Position numbers and translations under genes: made by a program | In this document: one piece after another, positions 44,828 through 57,394 of the stretch | Position numbering within the stretch: position 1 is the stretch's first letter | How the letters are laid out: each line of letters opens with the position of its first letter | Assembly (NCBI RefSeq): GCF_026672375.1 | Contig: NZ_JAPPRA010000001.1 | Span: 1,240,001 to 1,304,000 of the forward strand | From: Caulobacter sp. SL161 | GTDB lineage: Bacteria; Pseudomonadota; Alphaproteobacteria; Caulobacterales; Caulobacteraceae | Length of the DNA stretch: 64,000 nt | Reading direction: 5' to 3' | Notes under the pieces: model-generated | What the model was told of the DNA's origin: nothing | Databases searched by the model: none | Seen by the model: only the letters and a program-made list of their open reading frames with translations

Positions 44828-46141
44828 TCAAGGCGTGATCGGGCCTTTCGCCAGCAAACGGTGGGCGAAGAAGACGCCCACCAGGCCAAGGCCACAGGCC
44901 AGGTAAGCGCCATTGGCCAGGAACTGCCCCCAGGCGATGTCGAGCTTGGCGAACGACTTCACCAGCAAAAGCGAGATGCTGCCGATATAGCCGAACGAGT
45001 CGGCGACATAGATCAGGAAGCCGGCGGTGCCGACCTTGCCGGTGGCCGCGATCAGGCGGTCGAACAGCATGGCGTTGAACGGCGTATAGCCCATGTAGAG
45101 GCCCGCTCCGGCCAGCACCATCCACCACACCGGCCCCAACAGATGCAGTTGGTAGGCCAGGGTCGAGGCGCCCAGCAGCGCAAAGCCCAGCGCCACGAAG
45201 CCGAGGTTGAACGCCACCGCGCGGCGATTGTCCTTCACGCCCATCAGGGCGGCCAGGCCGATCAGTACGATCGCCGCCACCGGCAGCTCCGACAGGGTGA
45301 AGATCGCCGCGGCGTTCTTGAAACCGAGCTCGGCCCAGATCTCGGCCGAGAAGTTGTCGCGGAAATCGCGCAGGGCGGTGAGGATCATGTAGACCGCGAT
45401 CAGCAGGATCAGGGCCGGGGCGTGGGCGGCGAACAGGGCCGCGCGGTCCTTGGCGTTCATCGGCGCGCGCTTGACCCGCTCGGCCTCGTCGGCCGGCGTG
45501 GGCGGCGGCAACTGCGCCAGGGCCAGCACCGCCACCAGCATCAGCGGCGCGAAGATCAGGCCCGAGACGAACGGCATCCACCGCTCGTCGATATTGGCCA
45601 GCAACAGCGTCTTGCCCACCGACTTGGCCACGCCCGACGACAGGATGAAGCTGGCGCACAGCATGGCGCTGAGCACCTCGGTCAGGCGGCGTCCCTCCAG
45701 GAAGCCGAACACCAGGCCCCAGATCATGCCCAGGCACAGACCGTTCAGATACATCGCCATCGGCCCGATCACCGTCGGCAGGGTCCCGAACAGCAGCAAC
45801 GACATCTCTGCCCCGAAGATCAGGGTCAGGATGGTCATGGCCCGGCGGCCGGCCTGCATTTCGGAGATCACCTTGACCCCGATGAACTTGGCCGTGGCGT
45901 AGCCGGCGACCTGGGCGATCACCAGGGCGATCTTGAAATCGAAGTCGAACGGCCATCCGGCGGGCTGGGCGTAGGCCGCCGCTGTGAAGGGCTTGCGATA
46001 GCCGAACATCGCGAAATAGACCGCGAACGACGCAAGGCCCCCGTACAGAGCGAACAGCCAGGGCGGGGCCGAGGCGAGGAAACGGGTCACGGTGCCGCCG
46101 GCGGCGGCATCGCGGCCGGGCGCGTCGTTGGCTGGTGTCAT
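44828..46141 (-). CDS. MFS-type transporter, DUF5690 family
   Basis: 437 residues, 12-13 hydrophobic segments. YFAMFGYRKPFTAAAY near 40-55 and the KFIGVKVISEMQAGRRA loop between helices 2 and 3 are typical of the DUF5690 group of major-facilitator proteins. The central loop (about 210-235) is charged. Substrate unknown; related proteins are found mostly alone. It starts at ATG 46141 and ends 59 bases before the DUF6491 gene. Confidence 0.8.
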   Translation of the reverse strand: MTPANDAPGRDAAAGGTVTRFLASAPPWLFALYGGLASFAVYFAMFGYRKPFTAAAYAQPAGWPFDFDFKIALVIAQVAGYATAKFIGVKVISEMQAGRRAMTILTLIFGAEMSLLLFGTLPTVIGPMAMYLNGLCLGMIWGLVFGFLEGRRLTEVLSAMLCASFILSSGVAKSVGKTLLLANIDERWMPFVSGLIFAPLMLVAVLALAQLPPPTPADEAERVKRAPMNAKDRAALFAAHAPALILLIAVYMILTALRDFRDNFSAEIWAELGFKNAAAIFTLSELPVAAIVLIGLAALMGVKDNRRAVAFNLGFVALGFALLGASTLAYQLHLLGPVWWMVLAGAGLYMGYTPFNAMLFDRLIAATGKVGTAGFLIYVADSFGYIGSISLLLVKSFAKLDIAWGQFLANGAYLACGLGLVGVFFAHRLLAKGPITP

Positions 46142-46347
46142 GATGCCTTGCCTTCCCCCGGACCAGAGCTCAGCTAGCCCGCTTCCATCGGGCCGAGCAA
46201 TGGAACACTGACGGCCAGCGCCGTCTTAGGTTGAGGTTGAGTAACCGGAAGTCATGGGGGAGCGTTCTCGGCGCTTCGGATGCGACGCATTGTCGCAACC
46301 GGATGATCTAACGATGTTATTCAGTGGTCTTGGGTGAAGAGGAGGAA

Positions 46348-48678
46348 ATGCAGACGCCATTTCCGCAAAATGTCGACGCCTTGAAGGCCAGCGAGGCCTT
46401 CTTCCGCCTGCTGACCGAGCATGCGGGCGATGTGATCAGTCGACATCGTTTCGCTGGAACGGATCACTATGTCTCTCCAGTCGTAGAGCGGATGCTGGGC
46501 TGGACGCCGGAGGAAATCATTCGGGAAGGTTTCAAGGCCTTCTATCACCCTGACGACACGTCGGTGGTCTATGAGGTCTACCAGCGCATGCGCGCCGGCG
46601 ACTCCGAGTGTAGCGTCCGCTATCGCGGGCGGACCAAAGACGGCCGGTATGTCTGGCTGGAGAGCCATCTCAGCCTGGTGAGGGACGAGTCCGGCGCGCC
46701 GTCGGAACTGGTGGCCGTCACCCGCAACATCGATGAGCGCATCCGCCTGGAGGAAGAGGCCCGGCAGGCCCGGGATGCAGCGCGCGAGATCCAGCAGCGC
46801 GCCATGCTGGCCGAGCAGGTGGCCCAGGTCGCTTTCTGGCGTGTCGATCTGGTGACCAACGAGGTCTACCTTTCACCGCGCTTGCGGCAGATTTACGGCT
46901 GGTCGCAGGATGCGCCTGTCTCGCTCGGCGACGTGATGCGCCGCTTCCACCCCGATGATCGCGCCGCCTCACGGGCCCGGGTCGCTGAGCGTCTTCGGAC
47001 GGGTGAGCCGTCCCGCAATCGGATGGATCGCATCATCCGCCTCGACGGCGAGCTTCGGCATATCGTCGGCAGCTTCGAGTTCGATTGCGACGAGGACGGG
47101 CGTCCGGTCGTGATGCTAGGCACTACGGTCGACGTCACCGATCTGGTCGCCGCCCAGCAGAGCCTGGCCAAGACCGAGTCGCGCTTCCAGGACCTAGCCA
47201 AGGCCACGCGTGATATCATCATCGAGGTCGATCAGCGCGGGAACATCCTGTTCGTCAGCGCGGCGGTCGAGACGGTGCTCGGCTACACCGAAGACGAGCT
47301 GCTGGGGCGCAAGGCCGCGAGCCTGATCCATCCCGATGACCTGCCCAGGCTGGTTCAAAACGTCGGCGAGGTGATGGCCGATCCGGAAGGCTGTCCCCCT
47401 ACGCTGGAAGCGCGGCTCCTTCATAAGGATGGGCATTGGGTTTGGCTGCAGGGGCGTCCCGTCCTGAACCGCGCCGCAGGGCGGATCGAGGGCGTTCTGC
47501 GAGACATCTCCGAATACAAGCGCGCGCGAGACGAACTGGCGGCTGAGCAGGAGAGGGCCGAAAAGGCCCTGGAGGCCCGCTCGGCCTTCCTGGCCAATAT
47601 GAGCCACGAACTTCGGACGCCTCTGACGGCGGTGATCGGCTTTGCCGCCCTGGTCGAGGGGCTCGACAACCTGCCCGGCGAGGCGCGGGACTATGTGGGA
47701 CGGATCTCCACGGCGGGAAAGGCGCTGCTGTCCGTCATCAATGACGTCCTGGAGATGTCCAAGCTGGAAAGCGGCCAGGTCCAGGCCCATCTGGCGCCGT
47801 GCGCGCTGGAGCCGTTGATCGACGACACCGTGAAGATGTTCGGCCTGCACGCTGCCGAGAAGAACCTCGACATCAGCGTAAGCATGATCGAGCCGCCGCC
47901 CCGCGTGCTGATGATCGACCCCGACCGGGTGCGGCAGGTCCTGATCAATCTGATCGGCAACGCTATCCGCTATACCGACGTCGGGTCGGTGACGATCGAG
48001 GTCATCTGGCGCGCCGAGCTGAGCGAGCTGTTTATCTCTGTCAAAGACACCGGTGTCGGTATCGATCCGGCTCACCAGGCGCACCTGTTCAAGCGGTTCT
48101 CCCAGGTCGAATCCGCGCGCGCGCGGTCTCGCGGCGGTTCGGGCCTGGGGCTGGTGATCAGCAAGGGGCTGGTCGAGGTCATGGGCGGGCGCATCGGCGC
48201 CAGCAGCCGACCGGGCCAGGGCAGCAGCTTCTGGTTCGTGATTCCCGCCTCGGCGCCGTTGCGCGAGGCGTTGCCTGGGCTCGAAGCGGAGCCGGTGTTC
48301 GAGCCGGTTCGCGCCGGCGGCCGCATCCTTCTGGCCGACGACAACACCCTCAATCGCGAAATGACTCGGGCGATCCTGGGCGTGTTCGACGCCGAGGTCG
48401 TGGAGGCCAGGGACGGCCAGGAGGCTGTCGAGGTCGCCCAGAGCCAGGCCTTCGACCTGATCCTGATGGACATCCGCATGCCGGTGCTGGACGGCGTGGA
48501 CGCCACGCGCGCGATCCGCGCCAAGCCCGGCCCAAACCAAGGCGCGCCGATCCTGGCGTTCTCGGCCGACATGGACTTTCAGGTGACGGACATCTTTGAT
48601 GGCCTGGTCCGCAAGCCGATCACGGCCGCGCAGCTGATCCAGGCGGTGGCCGGGGTGACGCGGCAAGCCAACGCCTGA
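46348..48678 (+). CDS. multi-PAS hybrid histidine kinase
   Basis: 776 residues from ATG 46348 behind GGAGGAA (a GTG at 46324 is also open). Three PAS/PAC modules cover about 15-130, 145-265 and 275-390. The HisKA box is NMSHELRTPLTAVIGF, followed by HATPase with IGNAIRYTD, DTGVGID and GSGLGLVISKGL. The C-terminal receiver has LLADDN, phospho-acceptor Asp in ILMDIRMPVLDG, and the lysine in LVRKPIT. No membrane segment, so a soluble sensor. The missing phosphotransfer domain implies a separate Hpt partner. It ends 105 bases from the convergent cdnL gene. Confidence 0.9.
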   Translation: MQTPFPQNVDALKASEAFFRLLTEHAGDVISRHRFAGTDHYVSPVVERMLGWTPEEIIREGFKAFYHPDDTSVVYEVYQRMRAGDSECSVRYRGRTKDGRYVWLESHLSLVRDESGAPSELVAVTRNIDERIRLEEEARQARDAAREIQQRAMLAEQVAQVAFWRVDLVTNEVYLSPRLRQIYGWSQDAPVSLGDVMRRFHPDDRAASRARVAERLRTGEPSRNRMDRIIRLDGELRHIVGSFEFDCDEDGRPVVMLGTTVDVTDLVAAQQSLAKTESRFQDLAKATRDIIIEVDQRGNILFVSAAVETVLGYTEDELLGRKAASLIHPDDLPRLVQNVGEVMADPEGCPPTLEARLLHKDGHWVWLQGRPVLNRAAGRIEGVLRDISEYKRARDELAAEQERAEKALEARSAFLANMSHELRTPLTAVIGFAALVEGLDNLPGEARDYVGRISTAGKALLSVINDVLEMSKLESGQVQAHLAPCALEPLIDDTVKMFGLHAAEKNLDISVSMIEPPPRVLMIDPDRVRQVLINLIGNAIRYTDVGSVTIEVIWRAELSELFISVKDTGVGIDPAHQAHLFKRFSQVESARARSRGGSGLGLVISKGLVEVMGGRIGASSRPGQGSSFWFVIPASAPLREALPGLEAEPVFEPVRAGGRILLADDNTLNREMTRAILGVFDAEVVEARDGQEAVEVAQSQAFDLILMDIRMPVLDGVDATRAIRAKPGPNQGAPILAFSADMDFQVTDIFDGLVRKPITAAQLIQAVAGVTRQANA

Positions 48679-48724
48679 CGCCGGGCCAAAGGGCGCGAAC
48701 GCGCTACGCCCCTTGGTCACTCAA

Positions 48725-48755
48725 CAAAAAACGCCCCCCGCTGGGCGGAGGGCGT
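48725..48755 (-). terminator. rho-independent terminator of cdnL
   Basis: On the minus strand an 11-bp near-perfect stem (ACGCCCTCCGC with GCGGGGGGCGT, 3-base loop) is followed by six T residues. It lies 28 bases after the cdnL stop. Confidence 0.9.
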
Positions 48756-48782
48756 CTTCGATGTCTTCGGTCTAGCCTAGCC

Positions 48783-49286
48783 TTAAGCGGCCTTGACCAG
48801 CGACTTGGTCAGGATGCCGATGGCGGCTTCGCGGTCGATGCGCTCGATGGCGGCGACTTCGCGGGCCATGCGGTCCAGGGCCGACTCATACAGCTGACGC
48901 TCCGAGTACGACTGTTCCGGCTGATTTTCGGCGCGGTGCAGGTCGCGGACCACCTCGGCGATCGAGATCAGGTCGCCCGAGTTGATCTTGGCTTCGTATT
49001 CCTGGGCGCGGCGCGACCACATGGTGCGCTTCACGCGGGCGCGGCCCTTCAGGGTGGTCAGCGCCTGGCTGACCGTGCCGCCTTCGGCCAGCGGACGCAG
49101 GCCGGCCGTCTTGGCCTTCTTGGTCGGGACGCGCAGCGTCATTTTTTCGTGGTCGAAGGTGATGACGTAAACCTCGAGCGACATGCCGGCCACTTCCTGG
49201 GTCTCGATCGCCTGAATGCTGCCCACGCCGTGCGCGGGATAAACGACGTGATCGCCGACCGAGAATTCCAGACCAGTCTTGCTCAT
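48783..49286 (-). CDS. cdnL: CarD-family RNA polymerase-binding regulator CdnL
   Basis: 167 residues from ATG 49286, preceded by GAGGA; frame upstream to 49340 does not look coding. The RNAP-interacting domain begins FSVGDHVVYPAHGVGSI and includes the MTLRVPTKKA strand. The C-terminal helical DNA-binding part has WSRRAQEYEAKINSGDL and a QLYESALDRMAREVAA helix. CdnL stabilises open complexes at rRNA and biosynthetic promoters in Caulobacter. Its leader carries a perfect dyad at 49304-49320 and the gene ends at a strong terminator. Confidence 0.95.
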   Translation of the reverse strand: MSKTGLEFSVGDHVVYPAHGVGSIQAIETQEVAGMSLEVYVITFDHEKMTLRVPTKKAKTAGLRPLAEGGTVSQALTTLKGRARVKRTMWSRRAQEYEAKINSGDLISIAEVVRDLHRAENQPEQSYSERQLYESALDRMAREVAAIERIDREAAIGILTKSLVKAA

Positions 49287-49638
49287 GTTCGTCCTCTTCA
49301 ATACGGACCCGCGGGGTCCGAACGCCGTCATCATTCCCAAACCAAAAGCGACAGGTTCCCGCTCCGCGGAATACGGAACGCGGGGCCACGCCTGTCAGGA
49401 TTTGGAATAGACCTCTAAGACACCCTTCGCCTTCGATCGGGCGGGCCGGTTCAAATGGGTTTTCTGAAACGGCTTCTTCGACAAGACGGACCGTCGCGAA
49501 CGAGCGCGGCTGTCACGTCGTCGAAGACAATAGCATAAAATTAAGCCCTATGAAAGGGTTGCGTCCTGGCGCGCAAAGAGACGCCGCCAAGCTTTCGCGA
49601 GGCGGTCACGCTCTGGGTTTGAGAAATCGTCGCGGGGA
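49287..49638. other. cdnL leader and promoter region, fdxA 3' side
   Basis: 352 bases with no supportable gene. A perfect dyad CGGACCC-N3-GGGTCCG lies at 49304-49320 in the cdnL leader, close to the start codon. An AT-rich island at 49527-49545 (CAATAGCATAAAATTAAG) may hold the cdnL promoter. The stretch near 49580-49610 could pair (GCGCAAAG.. / GAGGCGG), but no clear terminator for fdxA is seen. Confidence 0.45.
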
Positions 49639-49980
49639 TCAGGAGCCCTTGCCGGGCTTTTCGCTGAAGTACTTCTCGAACTTGCCGGTCTCGCGCTCGA
49701 AATCCTCGCGGTCGGCGGGCGGCTCGCCCTTGACCGTGATGTTCGGCCAGACCTTGGCGTAGTCGGCGTTGATCTTCAGCCACTTGCCGTCGGCCTCGTC
49801 CTCGGTGTCGGGCTTGATCGCGTCGACCGGGCACTCGGGTTCGCAGACGCCGCAGTCGATGCATTCGTCCGGATTGATGACGAGGAAGTTCTCGCCTTCA
49901 TAGAAGCAATCGACCGGACACACTTCGACGCAGTCCATGAACTTGCAGCGGACGCAGGCGTCGGTGACGATGTAGGTCAT
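49639..49980 (-). CDS. fdxA: 7Fe ferredoxin FdxA ([3Fe-4S][4Fe-4S])
   Basis: 113 residues from ATG 49980. Two cluster sites are clear: [18 protein letters not shown] near the N-terminus and [12 protein letters not shown] at about 39-50, giving the FdxA 3Fe/4Fe arrangement. The C-terminal tail with [13 protein letters not shown] is typical of alphaproteobacterial FdxA. An electron carrier of the cytoplasm. It lies in the conserved helicase-S4-fdxA-cdnL neighbourhood, here interrupted by a GGDEF-EAL gene on the other strand. Confidence 0.95.
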   Translation of the reverse strand: MTYIVTDACVRCKFMDCVEVCPVDCFYEGENFLVINPDECIDCGVCEPECPVDAIKPDTEDEADGKWLKINADYAKVWPNITVKGEPPADREDFERETGKFEKYFSEKPGKGS

Positions 49981-50244
49981 CGAAAACTCGGTTGAGATCG
50001 GGCGGAGTTCGGCGGGCGCGTTTTCGAAGTCTGGGGGCCGCTTGTCAATGCGGCTTGCTCGCATGCGGGCTCAGGAATTCTGATCGTCTGGCCCTGGGGC
50101 GCGCATTTCTCGGGCGGCGCGTCCGACAACGGCGTCGCGGACCGCGACACACGGTTACCCATGTGAAAACCATTTCTTATTGAACGAACGGAATTATGCC
50201 GCTCGGGGAACGCCCAATAAAAACAACGTCGGGAATCCGACTTT

Positions 50245-52329
50245 ATGAAGACGCAAGCCTTGGCTGTCCGACAAGACATGGTGGCCGAAGACGGAAAACG
50301 CGCCCTGGCCAGGGCGCGCGCACGGGCGTTCGGCGAGTTCATCAGAGAGATCCCGTTCGCCACGGCGCTGCTGGATCGCGACCTGTCGCTGATCGCCGTC
50401 AGCCGCGATTGGGGCGCGCAGGGGATCGCGCCGGGCCTCTTGATCGGGGGCGAGGCGGTCGCCGGCGGCCTTGTCGCCAGCGAGGACGCCGCCGCCCTGC
50501 TGGCCTGCGCCGAGGAAGGCCTGGCCTTCTCCCGCTATCTGCCGGTCACGGACGAGTCGGGCGCCCAGCGGGTCTGGCGCACCGAGTTCAGCGCCTGTCG
50601 TGACGATGACGAGCCCTACGCCGTGATGGTCACGGCCCGCGACGTCACCGGCTATGCCGAAAGCGTGCTGCGCGCCGAGCGCGACCGCCAGCGCCTGACC
50701 ATGGCCCTGGAGCTCGATGACCTGCTGGTGCGTGAATACGATCTTCGCACCCGCCAGGTGTTCTTCTCCGGTCACGCCCCCGAACTGCAGAAGTACTGCA
50801 CCTTCAAGGACGATCCGCTGGAGATCGTCCATCCCGAGGACCGCCAGCGCTGCGCCGACCTGGTGGCCAGCCGCAAGCTGGGCGAGGCGCGGGTGTTCGA
50901 GTTCAAGCTCAAGCGCGACGACGGGGTCGAGACCTGGGTCCGCTCGGTCGGCAAGGTGTTCGTCGGTCAGGACGGCCAGCCCGAGAAGCTGGTCAACCTG
51001 TTCAAGGACATCACCGATCGGCGCCGACAGACCGAGGCGATCGAGACCCTGGCCTTCAAGGATCCGCTGACGGGCCTGCCCAACCGCACCCTGTTCCAGC
51101 ACCGCTTCCAGGAGGCGGTCGCGGCGTCGGAGACGCTGGGCGAGATGTTCGGCCTGATCATGATCGACGTCGATCACTTCAAGGACATCAACGACACCCT
51201 GGGCCACGACGCCGGCGATGCGCTGCTCAAGCGCCTGGCGGGCATGCTGCAGCACGCCTTCCGGACCGGCGACACGGTGGCGCGCCTGGGCGGCGACGAG
51301 TTCGCGGTGATCCTGCGCGGCCTGCATGGCGAGGCCGACATGACCCGGCCGATCGGGGCGCTGCAGGATCTGCTGCGGCGTCCGATCCAGCACGGGGGGC
51401 GCAGCTTCACCGCCAGCGCCAGCATCGGCGCGGCCCTGCACGGCGATCCCGACGCCGACCCGGCGCACATGATCAAGAACGCCGACATCGCCCTCTACCG
51501 GGCCAAGGAGGCCGGGCGGAACCGCAGCATCGTGTTCGAGCCGTCGATGCGCTCCGAGGTCGAACGACGCCTGGAGCTGTTGCGCGACGTCCGCGCGGCC
51601 CTGACGGAGAACGAGTTCACCCTGTACTACCAGCCGGTGGTCGATATCCGCGAGAACAGGGTCGCCGGCTTCGAGGCTCTGATGCGCTGGGTGCACCCGG
51701 AGCAGGGCGTCCTGACGCCGGCCCGCTTTATGGCCGCCTTCGAGGATCAGGACCTGTCGCTGAAGCTGGGCGACGTGGCGTTCGAGGCGGCGCTGAAACA
51801 GATGCGGGCCTGGCTGGACGAAGGCGTCGAGTTCGGCCGCGTGGCCGTCAACATCAGCTCGGCCCAGTTCCGCAGCGGGCGCCTGGCCGAGGAGATCCAG
51901 GAGCGCCTGGCCCGCTGGAACGTGCCCTGCGAGCGCCTGACCATCGAGGTCACCGAGAACGTCTATATGGGCTGGGGCTCTGACCTGGTCAGCGAGACGG
52001 TGCGCCGCCTGCACGAGGCGGGGGTGATGATCGCGCTGGACGACTTCGGCACCGGCTATGCCAGCCTCGCCAATCTGCGCCAGTTCCCGATCGACCGTCT
52101 GAAGATCGACAAGTCCTTCGTCCAGAACGCCGAGGACGAGGCCATCGTCAAGGCGGTGATCACGCTGGGCTCGTCCATGGGCATGAAGGTGGTTGCCGAG
52201 GGCGTTGAGGACGCCGAGCAGTTGAAGACGCTGGAGCGCTACGGCTGCGACCAGATCCAGGGCTACCACTTCGGCCGCCCGATGCCGGCCGGCGAGGTGG
52301 CGGGGTTCCTGAAGCGGTTTGGCGGCTGA
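50245..52329 (+). CDS. PAS-GGDEF-EAL c-di-GMP turnover protein
   Basis: 694 residues. A PAS-like N-terminus (about 25-140), then a second PAS/PAC (about 145-260). The GGDEF domain (about 265-430) has DVDHFKDIND and an intact RLGGDEFAVIL motif. The EAL domain (about 440-690) has GFEALMRW, the IEVTEN glutamate and DDFGTGYASL loop 6, so both active sites look complete. No membrane segment. It may make or break c-di-GMP depending on the PAS input. It is transcribed opposite to fdxA and the S4/helicase pair. Confidence 0.92.
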   Translation: MKTQALAVRQDMVAEDGKRALARARARAFGEFIREIPFATALLDRDLSLIAVSRDWGAQGIAPGLLIGGEAVAGGLVASEDAAALLACAEEGLAFSRYLPVTDESGAQRVWRTEFSACRDDDEPYAVMVTARDVTGYAESVLRAERDRQRLTMALELDDLLVREYDLRTRQVFFSGHAPELQKYCTFKDDPLEIVHPEDRQRCADLVASRKLGEARVFEFKLKRDDGVETWVRSVGKVFVGQDGQPEKLVNLFKDITDRRRQTEAIETLAFKDPLTGLPNRTLFQHRFQEAVAASETLGEMFGLIMIDVDHFKDINDTLGHDAGDALLKRLAGMLQHAFRTGDTVARLGGDEFAVILRGLHGEADMTRPIGALQDLLRRPIQHGGRSFTASASIGAALHGDPDADPAHMIKNADIALYRAKEAGRNRSIVFEPSMRSEVERRLELLRDVRAALTENEFTLYYQPVVDIRENRVAGFEALMRWVHPEQGVLTPARFMAAFEDQDLSLKLGDVAFEAALKQMRAWLDEGVEFGRVAVNISSAQFRSGRLAEEIQERLARWNVPCERLTIEVTENVYMGWGSDLVSETVRRLHEAGVMIALDDFGTGYASLANLRQFPIDRLKIDKSFVQNAEDEAIVKAVITLGSSMGMKVVAEGVEDAEQLKTLERYGCDQIQGYHFGRPMPAGEVAGFLKRFGG

Positions 52330-52337
52330 CTGCAAAT

Positions 52338-52445
52338 CCTCCCCCTAGCGGGGGAGGTGGCGCGAAGCGCCGGAGGGGGAAGTCCTGCCGAGCCGGTCAC
52401 GCCCCTCTCCGTCGGCTACGCCGACACCTCTCCCACGGGGAGAGG
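52338..52445. repeat. cluster of GC-rich intergenic hairpins
   Basis: CCTCCCCC (52338-52345) pairs with GGGGGAGG (52350-52357); GTCGG/CCGAC at 52411-52425; CCTCTCCC (52427-52434) with GGGGAGAGG (52437-52445). The first follows the GGDEF-EAL stop and may end that transcript; the last resembles the element at 38323. Confidence 0.65.
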
Positions 52446-52453
52446 ATTTCGTC

Positions 52454-52746
52454 CTACCCCTCCACCGCCTCGTACAGCCCCCGCGCCTCACTCGCCGGGC
52501 CCCTTCGCTCGCCGCAGTCCAGCACCCGAACCGCGATCACCCGGCCGGCCAGGGCGAACACCAGCACGTCGCCGGGCTTGAGCGTGCGCGAGGGCTTGTC
52601 GATGCGGCTCTCGGTTCCGGCGCGGGTCAGGCGGATGCGGCCTTCGTCGACGAACCGGGCGGCCAGCGAGCGGGTCTTGAAGAACCGCGCCCGCCACAGC
52701 CAGACATCGGCGCGGACCGCATCGTTGATCGCATCGTCGTGGACCG

Positions 52747-52750
<4 letters not shown>
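52454..52750 (-). CDS. S4-domain RNA-binding protein (Hsp15-like)
   Basis: 98 residues. The S4 fold is seen in VWLWRARFFKTRSLAARFVDEGRI, then IDKPSRTLKPGDVLVFAL and IAVRVLDCGERRGPA, as in Hsp15/HslR, which binds 50S subunits with stalled peptidyl-tRNA. The start ATG overlaps the helicase stop (ATGA), so it is cotranslated with that RNA-type helicase; a shared RNA role is likely. Confidence 0.88.
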
Positions 52751-55314
<2,564 letters not shown>

Positions 55315-55481
55315 GGGCGGAAGGTGGGACGGGAATCGACCCGGGGCAAGCGGGGCGACGGTGAGGATCACGAAGGCGGCCACCCCGCGACCTGTCGTCG
55401 CACCGGCCGAGTTTTCATGATTTTGTTCAGCATAGCCGCCAACACAATGCAGCCTGGCCCTCAACACGGGATGTCGAGCGA

Positions 55482-57356
55482 ATGACTGCGGGTCCGGACG
55501 CCGTCTCTCCGCCGCGTGGCAAGCGCCGCCTTGAGGCGCAGATCGTCGGCGTGGCGTTGCTGTCGACCATCATCGCCCTTCTCGCCGCCTTCTCGGTCTA
55601 TCAGTGGCGAAACTGGCGGGTCGACCGCGAAGCCTTGGCGCATGAAACCCTGGTCCTGGCGGACGCCCTGGCGCGCTCCGCCCACGCCCATGTCGCGCGC
55701 AAGGAGGTGGCGGCGGTCGACACCATTCGAGAGCTCATCGCCTCCAGTGATCGCAAGGTTGCGGTGGCCTATGCGCCGGCCCAGGGGCGCGAGATGCGGT
55801 TCGCAAGCCCGGGGGCGACCTTCGGCGCGCCGCCGGTCAGGCCGGTGACGGCGCCGGAGTTCCGCTATCGTGGGCTCCAGCTCGAGGCCTTCGCGCCGAT
55901 CCGGGTTGACGGCGCGCAGGTCGGCTCCATCGCGGTGTTGGTCGATGGACAGGATCTGCTGGTCTCGCGTGTCGTCAACATCGCCATCGCTCTGCTGCTC
56001 TCCGCCGCCGCCCTGGCGGGGGCGGGTCTGATGGCCCGGCGGCTGACCCGTCAGGCGCTGGCCCCGCTGAGCGCGCTGGTGGAAGCCGTCGATCAGGCCG
56101 CCACCTCCAAGGATTTCAGCGCCCGGGTCCCGGTGGCGCGCGATGACGAACTGGGCTTGCTCACCCAGCGCTTCAATCACCTCCTGGCGACGCTGGAGGC
56201 CTATGACGCCGACCTCCAGAACGCCCTGCGTGAGGCGACCCTCGCGCGGGAGGCCGCCGAAGGCGCCAATCGCCTCAAGGAACGCTTCCTGGCGAACATG
56301 AGCCACGAACTGCGCACGCCGCTCAATGGGGTGCTGGGGATGAGCCAGTCGCTGCTGCGGGAGCCGATGCTCCCCGCGCAACGCGAACGGGTCGAGCTGA
56401 TCATGAGCTCGGGTTCGGTGCTGCTGATGCTGCTCAACGAGATTCTCGACCTGTCGGATCTGGAGCGCGGCGCGATCCGGCTGGAGAGCAAGCCCTTCGA
56501 CCTCGCCGCGACCATCGGCGAAGCGTGCGATGCGGCCACGCTGATGGCCGAGGACAAGGGCGTGGCGCTGGACATCGAGATCGACCCCAGCGCCGCCGGC
56601 CGTTGGCTGGGCGACGCGCGCCGCCTGCACCAGATCCTCTACCATCTGGTCGCCAACGCTCTGAAGTTCACGGCCGCCGGGCATGTGCGCGTCAAGGCGT
56701 CGGCGGGGACGGGCTCGGTCATCCTGTCCGTCGTCGACACCGGCATGGGCATTGACGCCGAGACGCTGCCCCGCCTGTTCGAGGTGTTCACCCAGGCCGA
56801 TGAAGCCTCGACCCGCGCGGTCGGCGGCGCCGGGGTGGGGTTGAGCATCTGTTACCGGCTGGCGAGCCTGATGGGCGGCCGGCTTGAGGTCGAAAGCCAG
56901 GTCGGCCAGGGCAGTACGTTCACCGTTGCGCTGCCGATGACCCGCGATGCGACGATTGAGCGCGAGGGCGGCCGGGACCCGTGGCTGCGCGTGCTGGTGG
57001 CCGAGGACAACGAGGCCAATCAGCGGGTCGTGCGGACGGTGCTCAACGCGCTGGGGATCGATCCGGTGATCGTGACCGACGGCGAGGCCGTGGTGCGGGC
57101 CTGGAGCGCCGGCGGCTGGGATCTGGTGCTGATGGACATCCAGATGCCGCTGAAGAACGGCGTCGACGCCACGCTGGAAATCCGCCGACTGGAGGCCGAG
57201 CGCGGCCTTCCCGCCACGCGGATCGTCGCCCTGACCGCCAACGCCATGCCCCATCAGATCGAGGCCTACAGCGCCGCCGGCATGGACGGCGTGGTGCAGA
57301 AGCCGATCATGATCGCCGACCTGCAGGCCGCGCTGACGGGCGACCGCGCCGCCTGA
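55482..57356 (+). CDS. membrane hybrid histidine kinase (HAMP-HisKA-HATPase-REC)
   Basis: 624 residues. One membrane helix near 22-42, a periplasmic sensor of about 120 residues, and a second helix near 165-190. Then HAMP (RRLTRQALAPLSALVEAV), HisKA with NMSHELRTPLNGVLGM, HATPase with VANALKFT, DTGMGID and GAGVGLSICYRL, and a receiver with VAEDNEANQ, phospho-acceptor Asp in LMDIQMPLKNG and the VQKPI lysine. The periplasmic part resembles no ligand-binding domain I can name. Its start is 168 bases from the divergent helicase. Confidence 0.9.
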   Translation: MTAGPDAVSPPRGKRRLEAQIVGVALLSTIIALLAAFSVYQWRNWRVDREALAHETLVLADALARSAHAHVARKEVAAVDTIRELIASSDRKVAVAYAPAQGREMRFASPGATFGAPPVRPVTAPEFRYRGLQLEAFAPIRVDGAQVGSIAVLVDGQDLLVSRVVNIAIALLLSAAALAGAGLMARRLTRQALAPLSALVEAVDQAATSKDFSARVPVARDDELGLLTQRFNHLLATLEAYDADLQNALREATLAREAAEGANRLKERFLANMSHELRTPLNGVLGMSQSLLREPMLPAQRERVELIMSSGSVLLMLLNEILDLSDLERGAIRLESKPFDLAATIGEACDAATLMAEDKGVALDIEIDPSAAGRWLGDARRLHQILYHLVANALKFTAAGHVRVKASAGTGSVILSVVDTGMGIDAETLPRLFEVFTQADEASTRAVGGAGVGLSICYRLASLMGGRLEVESQVGQGSTFTVALPMTRDATIEREGGRDPWLRVLVAEDNEANQRVVRTVLNALGIDPVIVTDGEAVVRAWSAGGWDLVLMDIQMPLKNGVDATLEIRRLEAERGLPATRIVALTANAMPHQIEAYSAAGMDGVVQKPIMIADLQAALTGDRAA

Positions 57357-57394
57357 GGGGGCTCTGGCGCCGGATGGCCCGCCGAACAGAGCGG

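Noticed and set aside
44804..46177. 457-residue plus-strand open frame opposite the MFS gene
   Set aside because: His/Gln/Arg-rich shadow of the hydrophobic minus-strand transporter.
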